A stretch of 64,000 bases of DNA from Streptomyces flaveolus (GCF_000716535.1 NZ_JNWV01000016.1:252781-316780); one strand, 5' to 3'; counted from the stretch's first letter, positions 1 through 9,465 are shown. Numbers and translations are program-made. Notes: generated from the sequence alone by a model not told the origin.

Positions 1-30
1 GGAGGGACGGGGCGGCACCGCTCCGTATGG

Positions 31-2070
31 ATGGACGTGAAGCGATACTTCCGTGGGCCGGTCATGTGGATCGTGCTGGCCGTCCTTGCCGTGGTCGTGT
101 TGATGCAGGTCGTCGGCTCGTCCGGCGGCTACAAGACGGTGGACACCGGCCAGGTCGTGGCGGCGATCAACGACAACAGGGTCGAGTCGGCCAAGCTCAC
201 CACCGGTGACGAACAGAGCATCAAGGTCACGCTCAAGGACGGCTTCAAGGTCGAGGGCAGCTCGAAGATCCAGGCGAGCTACATCGGCGACCAGGGCGTG
301 ACGATCGCCGGCACGCTGCAGACCAAGTACCAGGACAAGCAGATTCCGGACGGCTACACGGTCTCGCCGTCCAAGCAGAACCCGTTCCTCGGCGTCCTGC
401 TCTCGCTGCTGCCCTTCGTCCTGATCGTGGTCGTCTTCCTGTTCCTGATGAATCAGATGCAGGGCGGCGGCTCCCGGGTCATGAACTTCGGCAAGTCCAA
501 GGCGAAGCTCATCACCAAGGACACCCCGAAGACGACCTTCTCCGACGTCGCCGGCTGCGACGAGGCCGTCGAGGAGCTCCAGGAGATCAAGGAGTTCCTC
601 CAGGAACCGGCCAAGTTCCAGGCCGTCGGCGCCAAGATCCCCAAGGGCGTGCTGCTCTACGGCCGCCCGGGTACCGGCAAGACCCTGCTCGCGCGCGCCG
701 TCGCCGGCGAGGCGGGCGTCCCCTTCTACTCGATCTCCGGCTCGGACTTCGTGGAGATGTTCGTCGGTGTCGGTGCCTCCCGGGTCCGCGACCTGTTCGA
801 GCAGGCCAAGGCGAACGCCCCGGCGATCGTCTTCGTGGACGAGATCGACGCGGTCGGCCGTCACCGCGGCGCCGGTCTCGGCGGCGGTCACGACGAGCGC
901 GAGCAGACCCTGAACCAGCTGCTCGTCGAGATGGACGGCTTCGACGTCAAGGGCGGTGTGATCCTGATCGCCGCCACGAACCGTCCGGACATCCTCGACC
1001 CGGCGCTGCTGCGCCCCGGCCGCTTCGACCGGCAGATCGCGGTCGACCCGCCGGACCTGCAGGGCCGCCTGGAGATCCTCAAGGTCCACCAGAAGGGCAA
1101 GCCGGTCGCGCCCGACGTCGACCTGTCCGCCGTGGCCCGCCGCACCCCGGGCATGACCGGTGCCGACCTCGCCAACGTGCTGAACGAGGCCGCGCTGCTC
1201 ACCGCCCGCGGCGACCAGAAGCTGATCGACAACAAGGCGCTGGACGAGGCGATCGACCGCGTGGTCGCGGGCCCGCAGAAGCGGACCCGGATCATGTCGG
1301 ACAAGGAGAAGAAGATCACCGCGTACCACGAGGGCGGTCACGCCCTGGTCGCGGCGGCGTCTCCGAACTCCGACCCGGTCCACAAGATCACGATCCTGTC
1401 CCGTGGCCGTGCCCTCGGTTACACGATGGTCCTGCCCGACGAGGACAAGTACTCGACCACGCGCAACGAGATGCTCGACCAGCTCGCCTACATGCTGGGC
1501 GGCCGGGCGGCCGAGGAGCTGGTCTTCCACGACCCGACCACGGGCGCCGCGAACGACATCGAGAAGGCCACCAACCTGGCCCGCGCGATGGTCACCCAGT
1601 ACGGCATGACCGAGCGCCTCGGCGCGATCAAGTTCGGTGGCGACAACTCCGAGCCGTTCCTGGGCCGTGAGATGGCTCACCAGCGCGACTACTCGGAAGA
1701 GGTCGCCGCGCTGGTGGACGAAGAGGTCAAGAAGCTCATCGAGACCGCGCACAACGAGGCCTGGGAGATCCTGGTCGAGAACCGCGACGTGCTCGACAAC
1801 CTCGTCCTCCAGCTGCTGGAGAAGGAGACGCTGGGCAAGGAGGAGATCGCCGAGATCTTCGCCCCGATCGTCAAGCGCCCGCCGCGGCCCGCCTGGACCG
1901 GCTCCTCCCGCCGTACCCCGTCCACCCGCCCGCCGGTGCTCTCCCCGAAGGAGCTGGCACTGACCAACGGTGCGAACGGCGCGACGGCGGCGATCAGCAC
2001 GGCGAAGTCCACCGCCGCGGAGTCCGCCCCGGTGACGGAGCAGACCCCGGAGGACCGCTCCGAGAGCTGA
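31..2070 (+). CDS. ftsH: ATP-dependent membrane zinc metalloprotease FtsH
   Basis: Membrane-anchored AAA+ protease that unfolds and degrades misfolded or short-lived proteins at the inner face of the cell membrane. The 679-residue product has two membrane spans (about 10-28 and 116-139) around a short extracytoplasmic domain. These are followed by an AAA+ module with Walker A GRPGTGKT at 211-218 and Walker B VDEID at 269-273, and then the M41 peptidase domain. The zinc motif is HEGGH at 433-437, with Gly in place of the more common Ala. The C-terminal ~50 residues are low-complexity and Ser/Thr/Ala/Pro-rich. No Shine-Dalgarno stands at normal distance before the ATG, and another ATG four bases upstream is out of frame. 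A perfect hairpin follows the stop, so it probably ends its own transcript before folE. Identification is secure. Confidence 0.97.
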   Translation: MDVKRYFRGPVMWIVLAVLAVVVLMQVVGSSGGYKTVDTGQVVAAINDNRVESAKLTTGDEQSIKVTLKDGFKVEGSSKIQASYIGDQGVTIAGTLQTKYQDKQIPDGYTVSPSKQNPFLGVLLSLLPFVLIVVVFLFLMNQMQGGGSRVMNFGKSKAKLITKDTPKTTFSDVAGCDEAVEELQEIKEFLQEPAKFQAVGAKIPKGVLLYGRPGTGKTLLARAVAGEAGVPFYSISGSDFVEMFVGVGASRVRDLFEQAKANAPAIVFVDEIDAVGRHRGAGLGGGHDEREQTLNQLLVEMDGFDVKGGVILIAATNRPDILDPALLRPGRFDRQIAVDPPDLQGRLEILKVHQKGKPVAPDVDLSAVARRTPGMTGADLANVLNEAALLTARGDQKLIDNKALDEAIDRVVAGPQKRTRIMSDKEKKITAYHEGGHALVAAASPNSDPVHKITILSRGRALGYTMVLPDEDKYSTTRNEMLDQLAYMLGGRAAEELVFHDPTTGAANDIEKATNLARAMVTQYGMTERLGAIKFGGDNSEPFLGREMAHQRDYSEEVAALVDEEVKKLIETAHNEAWEILVENRDVLDNLVLQLLEKETLGKEEIAEIFAPIVKRPPRPAWTGSSRRTPSTRPPVLSPKELALTNGANGATAAISTAKSTAAESAPVTEQTPEDRSES

Positions 2071-2100
2071 CCCTGTTTCGGCCACGAGGGCCGGAATGGA

Positions 2101-2138
2101 TGCCGCGTCCCCCAGGTTTTAGCCTGGGGGACGCGGCA
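2101..2138 (+). terminator. Strong hairpin terminator after ftsH
   Basis: A perfect 16-bp stem (2101-2116 with 2123-2138) closes a 6-base loop TTTTAG and is followed by TTT. It lies 30 bases after the ftsH stop and 65 bases before folE, so it should separate the two transcripts. Confidence 0.85.
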
Positions 2139-2203
2139 TTTCGCATGTCCGCAGACGGAACGCGAGGTACACCCGCGTGCAAGGCACAGGAACGAGGAAC
2201 CAG

Positions 2204-2809
2204 ATGACCGACCCGGTGACGCTGGACGGCGAGGGCCCCATCGGTGAGTTCGACGAGAAGCGCGCCGAGAACGCCGTACGGGAACTGCTGATCGCGGTCG
2301 GCGAGGACCCGGACCGTGAGGGCCTGCGGGAGACACCGGCCCGGGTCGCGCGTGCCTACAAGGAGATCTTCGCGGGTCTGTGGCAGCAGCCGGAGGACGT
2401 CCTGACGACGACGTTCGACCTGGGGCACGACGAGATGGTCCTGGTGAAGGACATCGAGGTGTACTCCACCTGCGAGCACCATCTGGTGCCGTTCCGGGGT
2501 GTCGCCCACGTCGGCTACATCCCGTCCGAGACCGGCAAGATCACCGGTCTGTCCAAGCTGGCCCGCCTGGTCGACGTCTACGCCCGCCGGCCGCAGGTGC
2601 AGGAACGCCTCACCACGCAGATCGCGGACTCCCTGATGAACATCCTGGAGCCGCGGGGCGTCATCGTGGTCGTCGAGTGCGAGCACATGTGCATGTCCAT
2701 GCGCGGCATCCGCAAGCCGGGCGCGAAGACCATAACGTCCGCCGTCCGCGGTCAGCTGCGGGACGCCGCGACGCGGAACGAGGCGATGAGTCTCATCATG
2801 GCGCGCTGA
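2204..2809 (+). CDS. folE: GTP cyclohydrolase I (FolE)
   Basis: Converts GTP to 7,8-dihydroneopterin triphosphate, the first step of tetrahydrofolate synthesis, as a zinc-dependent homodecamer in the cytosol. The 201-residue product has the zinc ligands Cys90 and His93 (in CEHH) and Cys163 (in CEHMC), and the conserved SMRG and RKPGAKT segments near the C-terminus. I chose the ATG at 2204 because GAGGA stands six bases before it and the protein then begins [11 protein letters not shown], the usual Streptomyces start. A GTG at 2177 would add nine residues and has no ribosome site. It is convergent with the fol cluster on the other strand, whose last gene ends 37 bases away. Confidence 0.96.
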   Translation: MTDPVTLDGEGPIGEFDEKRAENAVRELLIAVGEDPDREGLRETPARVARAYKEIFAGLWQQPEDVLTTTFDLGHDEMVLVKDIEVYSTCEHHLVPFRGVAHVGYIPSETGKITGLSKLARLVDVYARRPQVQERLTTQIADSLMNILEPRGVIVVVECEHMCMSMRGIRKPGAKTITSAVRGQLRDAATRNEAMSLIMAR

Positions 2810-2846
2810 ACGAGCCGCCGAACGCGCCGGGGCGCGGGGCCGGCGG

Positions 2847-3335
2847 TCAGGCCACCGGCTCGGCTCCCGGGTGGTTCTGGTCGTCGTCCTCGGGGAGCTT
2901 GCAGACCCGCTCCAGGAAGATGGCGGCGGCTATCACGCCGACGCCGGTCAGGACCGAGAGACCGGCGTAGATCGCCTGGTCGCGGCGGGCCGGGATGTCC
3001 AGCAGCTCCAGCAGGAAGACGCCCGTGCCGCCGTACATGCCGGCGACGAGCGCGGCCACCAGGGCGCTGGCCTGGCCGAAGACGACCGCCCGGGCGGCCA
3101 TCAGCGGGTCGACGCCCTTGGCGCCGGGCCGGCGCTCGCGCTGCGCCCTGAGACGGGCGCGCAGTGACAGCGCCGTCGAGAGCAGGACCACCGCGATCAG
3201 CGCGAGGACGACGGGGGCGGCCAGGGGGACGCTGGGAAGGGTCCCGATCGAGTTCCAGAGGCGGGCGCCCGCCCAGGACAGGACGCCGGCCACGACGAAC
3301 ACGCCCGCCAGCACCCTGATGCGCAGCTCTCTCAC
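2847..3335 (-). CDS. DUF3180 integral membrane protein
   Basis: A 162-residue protein with four hydrophobic spans in two pairs: about residues 8-26 and 38-56, then 85-105 and 120-141. A basic loop separates the pairs and the tail is acidic (EDDDQNH). It matches the actinobacterial DUF3180 family, whose function is not established. The start is a GTG at 3335 with AAGGG upstream. It is the last gene of the minus-strand folate cluster, 74 bases after folK, and this position downstream of folK is a common actinobacterial arrangement. The conserved linkage is the only hint at its role and a part in folate biology is not shown. The family call is fairly secure; the function is unknown. Confidence 0.8.
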   Translation of the reverse strand: MRELRIRVLAGVFVVAGVLSWAGARLWNSIGTLPSVPLAAPVVLALIAVVLLSTALSLRARLRAQRERRPGAKGVDPLMAARAVVFGQASALVAALVAGMYGGTGVFLLELLDIPARRDQAIYAGLSVLTGVGVIAAAIFLERVCKLPEDDDQNHPGAEPVA

Positions 3336-3409
3336 GGTGTCCCTTCAGTTCCCCCGGACCGTCCCGGACCGTGGTCGTCTTGGTCTTTGACCCGTCTCGA
3401 CCTTAACGA

Positions 3410-4021
3410 CTACTCGGGCAGCCGGAGTTCCAGGTCCGCGCGGGGCGCGACACCCTCACGGGTGACGGCGGACAGCAGGTCGGCCACCGTGCCGCGGCCG
3501 GGGAGCTGCGCCTGCGGGTCGACGTCGTGCCAGGGCGCGAGCACGAAGGCCCGCTCGTGGGCGCGCGGGTGGGGCAGGGTGAGCCGCGGGTCGTCCGAGG
3601 TGACGCCGGCGTAGGCGACGATGTCGACGTCCAGCGTGCGCGGGCCCCAGCGCTCCTCCCGGACGCGGTGGAAGGCCTCCTCGACGGCGTGCGCCCGCTC
3701 CAGCAGGGACGACGGGGGCAGGGTCGTCTTGAGGACCACGACCGCGTTGAAGTACGACGGCTGGCTGCCCGGTTCCACGCCCCAGGGCTCGGTCTCGTAC
3801 ACCGGGGAGACGGCCTTCACCCGGACGCCCGGGGTGTCCTCCAGTGCGTCCACGGCACCCTGGAGGGTCTCCAGGCGGTTGCCGAGGTTGGAACCGATGG
3901 AGATCACGGCCCACTTCGGGTTGCTCAGCGTCGTGTCGGCGGCGTCGACCTGCTCGACGACCGAGGCGGGCACCGGCTGGACGGTCGGGTCGCTGTGACC
4001 CTGGCGGAAAGGTCGGGTCAT
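3410..4021 (-). CDS. folK: 2-amino-4-hydroxy-6-hydroxymethyldihydropteridine pyrophosphokinase (FolK)
   Basis: Transfers pyrophosphate from ATP to 6-hydroxymethyl-7,8-dihydropterin, producing the substrate of dihydropteroate synthase (FolP). The 203-residue protein contains the family motifs: SIGSNLGNR near residue 42, the PVYETEPWG loop, the RWGPRTLDVDI segment that carries the two metal-binding aspartates, and LPHPRAHERAFVL. A 35-residue N-terminal extension, common in actinobacterial FolK, precedes the core. Its ATG overlaps the folB stop codon (ATGA), so translation of the two is coupled. Identification is secure; the exact start could be slightly further downstream. Confidence 0.95.
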   Translation of the reverse strand: MTRPFRQGHSDPTVQPVPASVVEQVDAADTTLSNPKWAVISIGSNLGNRLETLQGAVDALEDTPGVRVKAVSPVYETEPWGVEPGSQPSYFNAVVVLKTTLPPSSLLERAHAVEEAFHRVREERWGPRTLDVDIVAYAGVTSDDPRLTLPHPRAHERAFVLAPWHDVDPQAQLPGRGTVADLLSAVTREGVAPRADLELRLPE

Positions 4022-4377
4022 ACTCGGCTCCGGGTGATGGTGACGGTCACGTCGTCGAAGGGGACGGTGATCGGGGCGTCCGGCTTGTGGACGCAGACCT
4101 CGACCTCCTCGACCCCTTCGTGCTTCAGGCAGGTCCGGGCGATCCGCTCGGCGAGGGTCTCGATGAGGTTCACCGGCTCGCCCTCGACCACGGCCACGAC
4201 CTCCTCGGCCACGATGCCGTAGTGCACGGTCTTCGTCAGGTCGTCGTCGGCCGCGGCCGGCCGGGTGTCCAGGCCGAGGACGAGGTCCACGATGAAGGTC
4301 TGGCCCTCCTCGCGTTCCTTGGGGAACACCCCGTGGTGCCCGCGGGCCTTGAGGCCGCGCAGCGCGACACGATCCAC
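4018..4377 (-). CDS. folB: Dihydroneopterin aldolase (FolB)
   Basis: Cleaves 7,8-dihydroneopterin to 6-hydroxymethyl-7,8-dihydropterin and glycolaldehyde, and can also epimerise the side chain; it works as an octamer in the cytosol. The 119-residue product has the GHHGVFPKERE segment, the conserved Tyr-Gly pair in VHYGIVAEEV, and a final beta strand with HKPDAPI. The start chosen is the GTG at 4377, because AGGAGT precedes it by eight bases and the length then equals that of typical Streptomyces FolB. The longer frame up to 4434 lacks a ribosome site. It overlaps folK by four bases. Confidence 0.94.
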   Translation of the reverse strand: MDRVALRGLKARGHHGVFPKEREEGQTFIVDLVLGLDTRPAAADDDLTKTVHYGIVAEEVVAVVEGEPVNLIETLAERIARTCLKHEGVEEVEVCVHKPDAPITVPFDDVTVTITRSRV

Positions 4378-4490
4378 GCGAATCACTCCTGCAATCGTCG
4401 GGAACGACCGGCCCGTGCCGCGTGCGGGCGGCACACCGGCCTCAGACGAATCTACCTGCGCGCTCTGACAAAGCCGGGCTGCGGGGGCGC

Positions 4491-4583
4491 GGGCGCGGGC
4501 CCGCGCCCGGAGGGTTCACCGGCCGTTTCCCCTGGGGAACCCGGCCCTGTCATGGGCTGGTAGCCGCTTCTACCCCGGGGTAG
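4491..4583. repeat. Two perfect palindromes in the NTF2-like/folB spacer
   Basis: The 229-base spacer between folB and the NTF2-like gene holds an 18-bp G+C palindrome (4491-4508, half site GGGCGCGGG) and a 14-bp palindrome CTACCCCGGGGTAG at 4570-4583. The first could act as a hairpin that reduces transcription from the NTF2-like gene into folB. The second looks more like a protein-binding site. Neither role is demonstrated. Confidence 0.4.
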
Positions 4584-4606
4584 GTGATTCCAACCACTTC
4601 TTCCGG

Positions 4607-5140
4607 TCAGGCAAGGGGCTCGTCGTCCGGGTTCACGCCGTTCACGTGGTTGTCGTCGTCGTCCTCGTCGGTCTCGGCCAGCACGGGGGAGGCGTGGTGC
4701 GACCAGAGCTTCCAGCCGGAGGGTGTGCGCCGGAACACGTTCGTGGCGACGACGAGCTGGCCGACCAGCGGGCCCAGCTCCGCGCCCTCCTCGGGGGCGG
4801 GGCCGCCGCTGAGGATGTTCTCCGTGCAGGTCACGAGGGCGGTGTCACCGGTCACGGAGACGTGCACATCGGTGAGGAAGAACTGGATGTAGTCGGTGTT
4901 GGCCATGATCAGGGCGTACGACCTGAGGACCTCGCCGCGGCCGGTGAGCACCGGCCAGCCGGGGTGGACGCAGGAGATGACGCCGCTGTCCGCGGGGTCG
5001 TGGTACGTCTCGTCCACGCCCAGGTCGGCGGGGGTCAGCCAGAGGGAGGAGACCTCCTCGAAGTCGCCGCGTTCGAGCGCCTCGTAGAAGGCGGTGTTGG
5101 CGGCCTCCACCTGCTCGACGTCGGTGTGGGGGGCGCTCAC
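4607..5140 (-). CDS. NTF2-like (SnoaL/DUF4440-type) protein in the folate operon
   Basis: A 177-residue soluble protein of the nuclear-transport-factor-2 fold: an N-terminal helix pair with AANTAFYEALERGDFEEVSSLW, a central region with HPGWPVLTGRGEVLRSY, and beta strands ending in GWKLWSHHASPVL. It has an acidic tail (TDEDDDDNHVNG). Proteins of this fold act as small enzymes, ligand binders or association domains, so the fold does not define a role. It starts at a GTG that overlaps the folP stop (GTGA) with AAGGAG upstream, so it is translationally coupled to folP, and folB follows 229 bases later. The location inside a folate operon suggests a role with pterins, but this is inference. Confidence 0.85.
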   Translation of the reverse strand: MSAPHTDVEQVEAANTAFYEALERGDFEEVSSLWLTPADLGVDETYHDPADSGVISCVHPGWPVLTGRGEVLRSYALIMANTDYIQFFLTDVHVSVTGDTALVTCTENILSGGPAPEEGAELGPLVGQLVVATNVFRRTPSGWKLWSHHASPVLAETDEDDDDNHVNGVNPDDEPLA

Positions 5141-6051
5141 CGCTCTCCTTCCGGCCTGCTGTCGCCGCCGGTGCCGGGCGCGCCCGCCGCGCCGCGCGCC
5201 TCCTCCACGGCCCGGGCGACCCGGACCGCGTCCGCCGTGGCGCGCACCTCGTGCACGCGCACCGCCCACGCGCCGGCGTGCGCGGCCAGCGCCGAGACGG
5301 CGGCCGTGGCCGCGTCGCGCTCCCGGGCCGGCGGGGGCGCCCCTTGCGGTCCGGCGAGGACCCGGCCGAGGAACCGCTTGCGGGAGGCGGCGACCAGCAG
5401 CGGGTGGCCGAGGGAGCGCAGCCGGTCGAGGTGGGCGAGGAGGACGAGGTCGTGCTCGGCCTCCTTGGAGAAGCCGAGGCCCGGGTCGACGACGATGCGG
5501 TCCGGGGCGACACCGCCCGCCAGAACGGCCTCCACGCGCGCGTGCAGTTCGTCCACGACCTCCCCGACGACGTCCTCGTAGACGCCCTTGACGTTGCCGC
5601 CTTGGAGGAAGCCGCGCCAGTGCATGACGACGAAGGGGGCGCCCGCGTCGGCGACCACCGGGATCATCGCGGGGTCGGCGAGGCCGCCGCTGACGTCGTT
5701 GACGAGGGCGGCGCCGGCCGCGAGGGACTGTTCGGCGACGCAGGCGCGCATGGTGTCGACCGAGACGACGACGCCCTCGGAGGCGAGGCCGCGCACCACG
5801 GGGACGACCCGCCGCAGCTCCTCCGCCTCGTCCACGCGCGTGGCACCGGGCCGGGTGGACTCCCCGCCGACGTCGACCAGATCCGCGCCCTCGGCGACCA
5901 GATCCAGTCCGTGCTTGACGGCGACGGTCGTGTCGAACCAGCGGCCGCCGTCGGAGAAGGAGTCGGGGGTCACGTTCACGACCCCCATGACCGCGCACCG
6001 GTCCCATGCCGGAAGGCCGGCGACTCGGCCGCGCCCGCTGAGGTTGTTCAT
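5137..6051 (-). CDS. folP: Dihydropteroate synthase (FolP)
   Basis: Joins hydroxymethyldihydropterin pyrophosphate with p-aminobenzoate to form dihydropteroate; it is the sulfonamide target. The 304-residue TIM-barrel protein shows VMGVVNVTPDSFSDGG near the N-terminus, the GGESTRPGA loop, ALVNDVSGG, VVMHWRG, VDPGLGFSK, and SRKRFLG near the C-terminus, so all pterin- and pABA-site segments are present. I placed the start at ATG 6051 because the sequence from there resembles other Streptomyces FolP. The ribosome site is weak and upstream in-frame starts exist. It heads the folP-NTF2-folB-folK-DUF3180 unit. A strong hairpin further upstream (6093-6144) isolates it from the next gene. Confidence 0.95.
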   Translation of the reverse strand: MNNLSGRGRVAGLPAWDRCAVMGVVNVTPDSFSDGGRWFDTTVAVKHGLDLVAEGADLVDVGGESTRPGATRVDEAEELRRVVPVVRGLASEGVVVSVDTMRACVAEQSLAAGAALVNDVSGGLADPAMIPVVADAGAPFVVMHWRGFLQGGNVKGVYEDVVGEVVDELHARVEAVLAGGVAPDRIVVDPGLGFSKEAEHDLVLLAHLDRLRSLGHPLLVAASRKRFLGRVLAGPQGAPPPARERDAATAAVSALAAHAGAWAVRVHEVRATADAVRVARAVEEARGAAGAPGTGGDSRPEGER

Positions 6052-6092
6052 ACGTTCAGCGTAGGCCCAGGAGGGTGCCGCCCTCGCGCCGC

Positions 6093-6144
6093 GGCCCGGG
6101 CGGAAGCCCCCGGTGCTGGAGGGGGTGGGGCTTCCGCCCGGGCC
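6093..6144 (-). terminator. 18-bp perfect hairpin between the lysyl-PG synthase-like gene and folP
   Basis: Arms 6093-6110 and 6127-6144 are perfectly complementary over 18 bases around a 16-base loop. It lies about 55 bases past the stop of the upstream minus-strand gene and 42 bases before folP. It probably ends the upstream transcript. Confidence 0.75.
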
Positions 6145-6198
6145 GGTCCCGGGGCCGTACCGCACGGCGTGTCGGGGCTAGGGAGGCAGGTGGGCGGC

Positions 6199-8037
6199 TC
6201 AGGCCGCTCGGACGTCCCGTTCGGGCACCGCGTGCGCACACGGGCGCTGGGCCGTCCTGCGGCGCCGGCGCAGGAAGCGCGGCAGCGGCACGGCGAGGTT
6301 GACGAAGCCCTCCGCCTGCATGGCGGCGAAGCCGATGCGGGGCAGGTCGGCGGAGGCCCGGTAGACCACGAACCGCGGCTCCCAGCGCGGCCGGAACTTC
6401 GCGTTGAACTTGTACAGCGACTCGATCTGGAACCAGCGCGAGAGGAACACCAGCAGCCCGCGCCAGGCGCGCAGCACCGGTCCCGCGCCGATCTTCTCGC
6501 CCCGCGCGAGGGCGGAGCGGAACATCGCGAAGTTCAGCGAGACCCGGGCGATGCCGAACTTCGGGGCGGCCTGAAGGGCGGCGACGATCAGCAGTTCGTT
6601 CATGCCCGGGTCGGCGCTGCGGTCACGGCGCATCAGGTCCAGCGACACGCCGTCCTCGCCCCAGGGCACGAAGTGGAGGATCGCCTTCAGGTCGCCGTAC
6701 TCACCCGGCGCGTCATCCTGCTTGTGGGCGGTGGCGATCAGGCAGTCGCCGTCGGCCGGGTCGCCGATACGGCCGAGCGCCATGGAGAAGCCGCGCTCGG
6801 TGTCCGTGCCGCGCCAGTCCTCCGCCGCCCGGCGGATCCGCTCCAACTCGGCCTCGCCGAGGTCACGGATGCGCCGTACCCGGGTTTCGTAGCCGGCCCG
6901 CTCGATGCGCTTGACCATCTGGCGCACGTTGCGCATCGCGCGTCCGGCGAGCGAGAAATCCGCCACGTCCACCACCGCCTCGTCGCCCAGCTCCAGGGCG
7001 TCCAGGCCGGTCTCACGGGTCCACACCTCGCCTCCGGTCTCCGAGCAGCCCATGACCGCGGGTGTCCAGGAGTGGGCCCTGGCCTCGTCCATGAAGCGCT
7101 CGATGGCGCCCGGCCAGGCCTCGACGTCGCCGATGGGGTCGCCGCTGGCGAGCATCACGCCGGACACGACCCGGTAGGTGACGGCGGCCTTGCCGCTCGG
7201 CGAGAACACGACGGCCTTGTCGCGGCGCAGCGCGAAGTGGCCGAGCGAGTCGCGCCCGCCGTGCTTCTCCAGCAGCGCGCGCAGCTTGACCTCGTCCTCC
7301 TCGGTGAGGCGGGCGGCCGGGTGCTCCGGGCGGAAGGCCAGGTAGATGGTGGTGACGGCGGTGATCCAGCCGAGGGCACCGAGGGAGAAGGCGACCGTCC
7401 AGGAGGTGTTGCCCTGGTAGTCGACCGGGCCCTCGAAGCCGGCCAGGCCGTAGATGACGTGCGTCAGCCGGTCGGCGAGGCTCGGGTCGCCGATCGTCCG
7501 GTGCGGGTGGACGCTGACGATGACGAGACCGAGGGCGAGGGAACCGGCGCTCATGAGCACGAAGTTGGCGAGCGCGCGCCACCTGCTGCGCGGATCGGGC
7601 AGGGCCGCGAACTGGTCGCGGTGGCGCAGCAGCGGCACCAGCAGCGCGACCGCGATCAGCACGCCCACGACCGAGTGCCGGTACGCGAACTGCGCCACCG
7701 CGCCCGCCGGGAGGAGCGCGACCGCCGCGCGCCACGCCCGGCGCTTGCGCCGTTTGAGCCCGTGCGCGAGCAGCAGCAACAGCACGCCCGCGCTGAGCGA
7801 GAGAGCCGCCGCGAACGGCCCGAAGGAGCCCGGCAGCACCTCCGCCAGGGTGTGCATACGGCTGTGACGGAAGCGCGGGAAGACACCCGCGGCGATGTCC
7901 AGGACGCCCACGAGCGCGGCGGCCCTGCCGACCACGGCGGGAACGGCCTCGGGGCGCGGGCCGCGCAGTATGCGCCGCGCCCGGCTTGATCGGCCCGGAA
8001 CCCCGCCCGACATTTCCCCATCTATCCTGACAGACAT
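6199..8037 (-). CDS. DUF2156 phosphatidylglycerol lysyltransferase-like membrane protein (MprF type)
   Basis: Likely transfers an amino acid, probably lysine, from aminoacyl-tRNA to phosphatidylglycerol, lowering the negative surface charge and so protecting against cationic peptides. From ATG 8037 the product has 612 residues. About six to seven membrane spans lie in the first ~280 residues, after which comes a cytosolic double-GNAT DUF2156 domain (about 290-590) with segments such as FSPSGKAAVTYRVVSGVML and ESLYKFNAKFRPRWEPRFVVY, typical of MprF/LysX synthase domains. It has no lysyl-tRNA synthetase module. Starts further upstream would run toward the divergent esterase gene, so I prefer the ATG. 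The amino acid donor and lipid acceptor are inferred from the family. Confidence 0.85.
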   Translation of the reverse strand: MSVRIDGEMSGGVPGRSSRARRILRGPRPEAVPAVVGRAAALVGVLDIAAGVFPRFRHSRMHTLAEVLPGSFGPFAAALSLSAGVLLLLLAHGLKRRKRRAWRAAVALLPAGAVAQFAYRHSVVGVLIAVALLVPLLRHRDQFAALPDPRSRWRALANFVLMSAGSLALGLVIVSVHPHRTIGDPSLADRLTHVIYGLAGFEGPVDYQGNTSWTVAFSLGALGWITAVTTIYLAFRPEHPAARLTEEDEVKLRALLEKHGGRDSLGHFALRRDKAVVFSPSGKAAVTYRVVSGVMLASGDPIGDVEAWPGAIERFMDEARAHSWTPAVMGCSETGGEVWTRETGLDALELGDEAVVDVADFSLAGRAMRNVRQMVKRIERAGYETRVRRIRDLGEAELERIRRAAEDWRGTDTERGFSMALGRIGDPADGDCLIATAHKQDDAPGEYGDLKAILHFVPWGEDGVSLDLMRRDRSADPGMNELLIVAALQAAPKFGIARVSLNFAMFRSALARGEKIGAGPVLRAWRGLLVFLSRWFQIESLYKFNAKFRPRWEPRFVVYRASADLPRIGFAAMQAEGFVNLAVPLPRFLRRRRRTAQRPCAHAVPERDVRAA

Positions 8038-8240
8038 CGCATCCCGTAGTTCTGCGAGAGACCTTGAACCCGGGCCCGATCGGGCATCCGGTGACATTGC
8101 GCCCTCTAGGACGGTGTCTCGGGGGGAGAGGTTCACTCCCCATCGGAAAGTCGGGTCAAAGGCCAAGGAAAGCCCCGGGCAAGCCCTCGCAACGTCGCGC
8201 GGGCGCGGCACGGGCGGAAAACACAGGCAGGAAACAGCCC

Positions 8241-9368
8241 ATGGGTCTCACGAGCAACAAAGTGCTGGTGCTGGCGATCGTGCTCGCCGTCGTCCTGTTC
8301 GTCGGCACGGTATGGCTGTGGCCGCGCCTGGCCCGCCCGAACTGGCGGGCCGTCAGCGGGCGGATCGGTCTGCTGCTGTTCACCCAGGTGACCCTGTTCG
8401 CCTCCGTCGGGCTCGCCGCCAACCAGGCCTTCGGCTTCTACGCGAGCTGGGCGGACCTGTTCGGCCAGGAGACCGACCAGGGGATCGTCGTCGACCACTC
8501 GGCCAACGGCAGCACCGGCGGCCCGCTCCAGGTGGTCTCCACCTCCGACGTGCCGGGCGTGAAAGCCACGCGGCCGGAGACCGGCGGGCAGATACAGAAG
8601 GTCGACATCGTGGGCCGTAGGTCGCACATCGCCACGCCGGCGTACGTGTACCTGCCGCCGGAGTACTTCCAGCCGCAGTACCGCACGCGTACGTTCCCGG
8701 CGGCGGTCGTGCTGACCGGCTACCCGGGCACCGCGCGGGCGCTGGTGAACAAGCTCGAGTACCCGAGTACGGCGCAGCGGCTGGCCAAGGACGGGCGGGT
8801 GCAGCCGATGATCCTGGTGATGCTGCGGCCGACCGTGGCACCGCCGCGGGACACCGAGTGCGTCGACGTGCCGGGCGGGCCGCAAGCGGAAACGTTTTTC
8901 GCCAAGGATCTGCCGGAGGCCGTCCTCGGGCACTACCGGGCCGGCAAACGGCCGGGCAGCTGGGGCGTCATCGGCGACTCCACGGGCGGCTACTGCGCCC
9001 TCAAGCTCGCCATGCACCACCCGGACGTCTACGCGGCCGGCGGGGGTCTCTCGGCGTACTACAAGGCGCCGATCGACCCGACCACCGGTGACCTCTTCCA
9101 CGGCGACGAGAAGCTGCGGAACCGTGCCGACCTGTTCTGGCTGCTGGAGCACGAGGAGGCGCCGGACACCTCGCTGCTCGTCACCAGCAGCAAGGTCGGC
9201 GAGCACAACTACAACGCCACGATGAAGTTCATCCAGCAGGTCCAGGCCACGAACCGGACCCGGATCTCGTCGATCATCCTCGGCAGCGGCGGGCACAACT
9301 TCAACACCTGGATGCGCGAGATCCCGCCGACGCTCCAGTGGCTCAGCGGACGGCTCACCGACCGCTGA
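8241..9368 (+). CDS. Membrane-anchored alpha/beta-hydrolase esterase (antigen 85-like)
   Basis: A 375-residue protein with two N-terminal membrane spans (about 8-26 and 37-58), followed by an extracytoplasmic alpha/beta-hydrolase domain of the esterase D/mycolyltransferase superfamily. The nucleophile is Ser247 in GDSTGGY and the likely catalytic histidine is His352 in GGHNFNTW. Streptomyces has no mycolic acids, so a mycolyltransferase role is unlikely; an ester or acyl-transfer reaction at the cell surface is more plausible. The ATG at 8241 has AGGAAA upstream. It is divergent from the MprF-like gene across a 203-base spacer that must hold both promoters. The substrate is unknown. Confidence 0.85.
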   Translation: MGLTSNKVLVLAIVLAVVLFVGTVWLWPRLARPNWRAVSGRIGLLLFTQVTLFASVGLAANQAFGFYASWADLFGQETDQGIVVDHSANGSTGGPLQVVSTSDVPGVKATRPETGGQIQKVDIVGRRSHIATPAYVYLPPEYFQPQYRTRTFPAAVVLTGYPGTARALVNKLEYPSTAQRLAKDGRVQPMILVMLRPTVAPPRDTECVDVPGGPQAETFFAKDLPEAVLGHYRAGKRPGSWGVIGDSTGGYCALKLAMHHPDVYAAGGGLSAYYKAPIDPTTGDLFHGDEKLRNRADLFWLLEHEEAPDTSLLVTSSKVGEHNYNATMKFIQQVQATNRTRISSIILGSGGHNFNTWMREIPPTLQWLSGRLTDR

Positions 9369-9465
9369 GCCGGCCTGGCCCTGACGCCCCATGAGACCCA
9401 CGGTGTGGCCGTGTTTTTACGGGGCGGGGGCCCACGATCCGCCTACGCGCGGTAAGTTTCTGGCC

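Noticed and set aside
5251..7989. A 912-residue open frame on the plus strand opposite folP and the lysyl-PG synthase-like gene
   Set aside because: Its product is a low-complexity Gly/Arg/Ala/His sequence that follows from the third-position G+C of the true genes on the other strand.
8241..9368. True mycolyltransferase
   Set aside because: The fold is similar, but there are no mycolic acid genes in view and the surroundings are Streptomyces-like.
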